Shown: positions 62,624-64,000 of the stretch, in pieces
Layout: each line of letters begins with the position of its first letter
How positions within the stretch are numbered: position 1 is the stretch's first letter
Source of the DNA: an uncultured Oceanisphaera sp.
GTDB lineage: Bacteria; Pseudomonadota; Gammaproteobacteria; Enterobacterales; Aeromonadaceae
Length of the DNA: 64,000 nt
Direction of reading: 5' to 3'
Assembly (NCBI RefSeq): GCF_947495715.1
Contig: NZ_CANLZU010000011.1
Span: forward strand, 1-64,000
Notes under the pieces: generated by a model
Seen by the model: the letters and a program-made list of their open reading frames with translations, nothing else
Database searches by the model: none
What the model was told of the DNA's origin: nothing
Program-made: the position numbers and the translations under genes

Positions 62624-63898
62624 ATGGGGCGTTTAAATAAAGAACTGGGGCTGGGCTACGGCACCGGCATGATGGCCACTTCTCTGCTGGGCAGCGGCAT
62701 CTTCGTGGTACCGGCGGTGGCCGCCAGCCTGGCGGGTGCCGACTCTCTGTGGGCCTGGCTGATATTGATGGTGCTGGTGCTGCCGGTAGCCTTTACCTTC
62801 GCTCGCCTGGGGCGCGCCTTTCCCCATGCCGGTGGTGCCCCGCACCTGATTGGCCGGGCGCTGGGAGTGCCGATGGAAAAGCTGGCGGCCTTTTTGTTTC
62901 TGGCGGTGCTGCCGGTGGGTCTGCCCGCCATGCTGACCCTGACCGCCGGCTTCTGGCATGCGCTGTTTCCATTGACGGATAATGGCGACCTGCTGGTGCA
63001 GCTAGGCACCCTGGGCCTAGTGCTGGTGCTGGGCAGCCGCAAGAGCGGCGCCTCGGGTCTGATCCAGCTGCTGATTGCCCTGGCCATTATCGGGCTGCTG
63101 ACTCAGGTGTGGATCAGTGGCGATCTTCTCCACGAGCCGCTGGCCATATTACCACCGGTCGAACAGGTGCAGTGGACGGCACTGCCGGCCGTGCTGGCGG
63201 TGATGTTCTGGTGTTTCGTAGGGCTGGAAGCCTTTACCCACATGGGCGAGGAATTCAAAAATCCGGAGCGCGATTTTCCGTTGGCGCTGCTGTTTGGCGT
63301 GCTGCTGGCCGGTTTCATCTATCTGGCCTGCGCCATGGCGGTGATCAAGTTCGGGGTATTCGGTGACGAACTGACCAACACCACTTCTTTTCCGGTGCTG
63401 GTGGCCGCGCTATTGGGAGAAAAGGGCCGCTGGGCTGCGGCCTTGGTGGGGTATCTGGCCTGCTTTGCCAGCCTCAACCTCTATGTACAGGGCTTTGCCC
63501 GCCTGCTGTGGAGCATGGCCGACGAGGGTAAACTGCCCGCCGCCCTGGCGCAACTTAACCGCAACGGTGCGCCCTTTCGCGCCCTGAGCTGGGTGGTGGC
63601 GGCCTGCGCCCTCTGCACCCTGGCGGCCTGGCTGTTCAAGCTGCCGCTGGAGGTACTGATCCGCTATGCCAACGGCAACTTTATTCTGGTTTATTGGCTT
63701 GCGATGGTGGCGGGGGTAAAACTGCTGCACGGCGGCTGGCGCTGGCTGGCACTGCTGGCCAGCCTGCTGTGTCTGGGGGTGTTTGTCTCGCTGGGGCTGG
63801 AAGCCGGCTATGCACTGGTACTGGGCGCCGCCTTTATCGGCTGGCGCCAATGGCGTAAACGCAAAGCCGGGCGCAGCGCTAGTCCAGTCGCTTTCTGA
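62624..63898 (+). CDS. yjeH: YjeH-like amino acid exporter (APC family)
   Basis: An inner-membrane exporter of 424 aa with about twelve helices. E. coli YjeH exports L-methionine and branched-chain amino acids. Strong matches include TSLLGSGIFVVPAVAA near the N-terminus, VMFWCFVGLEAFTHMGEEFK in the middle, and GYLACFASLNLYVQGFARL. ATG 62624 begins the conserved MGRLNKELGLGYGTG. It is divergent from the Lrp-like regulator and its 3' end overlaps the convergent permease gene by 20 nt. Confidence 0.92.
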   Translation: MGRLNKELGLGYGTGMMATSLLGSGIFVVPAVAASLAGADSLWAWLILMVLVLPVAFTFARLGRAFPHAGGAPHLIGRALGVPMEKLAAFLFLAVLPVGLPAMLTLTAGFWHALFPLTDNGDLLVQLGTLGLVLVLGSRKSGASGLIQLLIALAIIGLLTQVWISGDLLHEPLAILPPVEQVQWTALPAVLAVMFWCFVGLEAFTHMGEEFKNPERDFPLALLFGVLLAGFIYLACAMAVIKFGVFGDELTNTTSFPVLVAALLGEKGRWAAALVGYLACFASLNLYVQGFARLLWSMADEGKLPAALAQLNRNGAPFRALSWVVAACALCTLAAWLFKLPLEVLIRYANGNFILVYWLAMVAGVKLLHGGWRWLALLASLLCLGVFVSLGLEAGYALVLGAAFIGWRQWRKRKAGRSASPVAF

Positions 63899-64000
63899 AG
63901 CGCCGGGCCGCCAGGGCCAGGCCGAGCAGAGTAAAGGCGGCCAGCCAGAGTGCGTCGGGTGCCAGCGCCAGCAGGTCGGCATCGCGCAGCAGTATGCCCC
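63879..64000 (-). CDS. ABC-2 type permease, C-terminal end (partial)
   Basis: The minus-strand frame ending in TAG at 63879-63881 runs to the window edge. It gives 40 residues: a hydrophobic helix (ALWLAAFTLLGLALAA) followed by the basic end RRFRKRLD, typical of ABC-2 permeases of the YbhR/YhhJ kind. The rest lies beyond position 64000. It overlaps the exporter gene by 20 nt tail to tail. Confidence 0.65.
   Translation of the reverse strand, partial: GILLRDADLLALAPDALWLAAFTLLGLALAARRFRKRLD

Noticed and set aside
1-64000. CRISPR array, prophage or insertion sequence
   Set aside because: No regularly spaced repeats, integrase, transposase or phage structural genes were seen. The only repeats are short palindromic elements.

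Overview
The window is a GC-rich, densely coded chromosomal segment from a gammaproteobacterium. The order tRNA-Gly / orn / rsgA / psd / mscM matches the Escherichia coli glyVXY-orn-rsgA-psd-mscM block. Together with an E. coli-type cellulose operon, aromatic amino acid catabolism and a CIO-type cytochrome bd, this suggests a marine or aquatic member of the Aeromonadales (Oceanimonas/Oceanisphaera/Zobellella-like). That assignment is inference; no rRNA or marker phylogeny is available here. I see no prophage, insertion sequence, CRISPR array or replication origin.

Layout. 1-6.9 kb: tRNA-Gly with a decayed tRNA-Gly copy, then housekeeping genes orn, rsgA, psd and mscM and a DUF4136 lipoprotein. 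7.1-20.5 kb: a nine-gene co-directional, mostly overlapping cellulose operon, bcsE-F-G-R-Q-A-B-Z-C. It includes the c-di-GMP-binding parts (PilZ domain of BcsA, RxGD of BcsE) and the phosphoethanolamine-cellulose genes (bcsE/F/G). 20.8-24.4 kb: zapE, a DUF2750 gene, and pncA-pncB (NAD salvage). 24.4-26.0 kb: phhA-phhB (phenylalanine to tyrosine) behind a good TyrR/PhhR-type box. 26.2-30.9 kb: a YscW-META lipoprotein and puuB-puuC-puuD (putrescine degradation). 30.9-35.3 kb: a hybrid sensor kinase and a REC-GGDEF-EAL response regulator.

35.5-41.6 kb is the most interesting locus. A CIO-type cytochrome bd operon (cydA, cydB, a DUF2474/CioZ-like peptide and a previously uncalled 32-aa membrane peptide) is divergent from a histidine kinase and an NtrC-family sigma-54 activator. 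The shared intergenic region carries a sigma-54 promoter pointing at the oxidase. Two near-identical 17-bp dyads lie about 97 and 131 bp upstream of the predicted transcription start, plus a degenerate FNR/ANR-like site. This looks like a dedicated sigma-54 two-component switch for a quinol oxidase.

41.8-48.5 kb: a chemoreceptor, a LysE exporter, a tandem palindromic repeat, an NSS-family amino acid transporter, hpd (tyrosine catabolism) and an MFS transporter. 48.7-60.0 kb: a dipeptide-type ABC importer with two tandem duplicated solute-binding proteins, divergent from two amidohydrolases, and a GntR/FCD regulator. This is probably one catabolic module for an unidentified small amide or cyclic compound. 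60.0-64.0 kb: helD, an Lrp/AsnC regulator divergent from a YjeH-type amino acid exporter, and the 3' end of an ABC-2 permease.

Many starts were moved inward from the longest reading frame on the basis of ribosome binding sites. Several are GTG or TTG.
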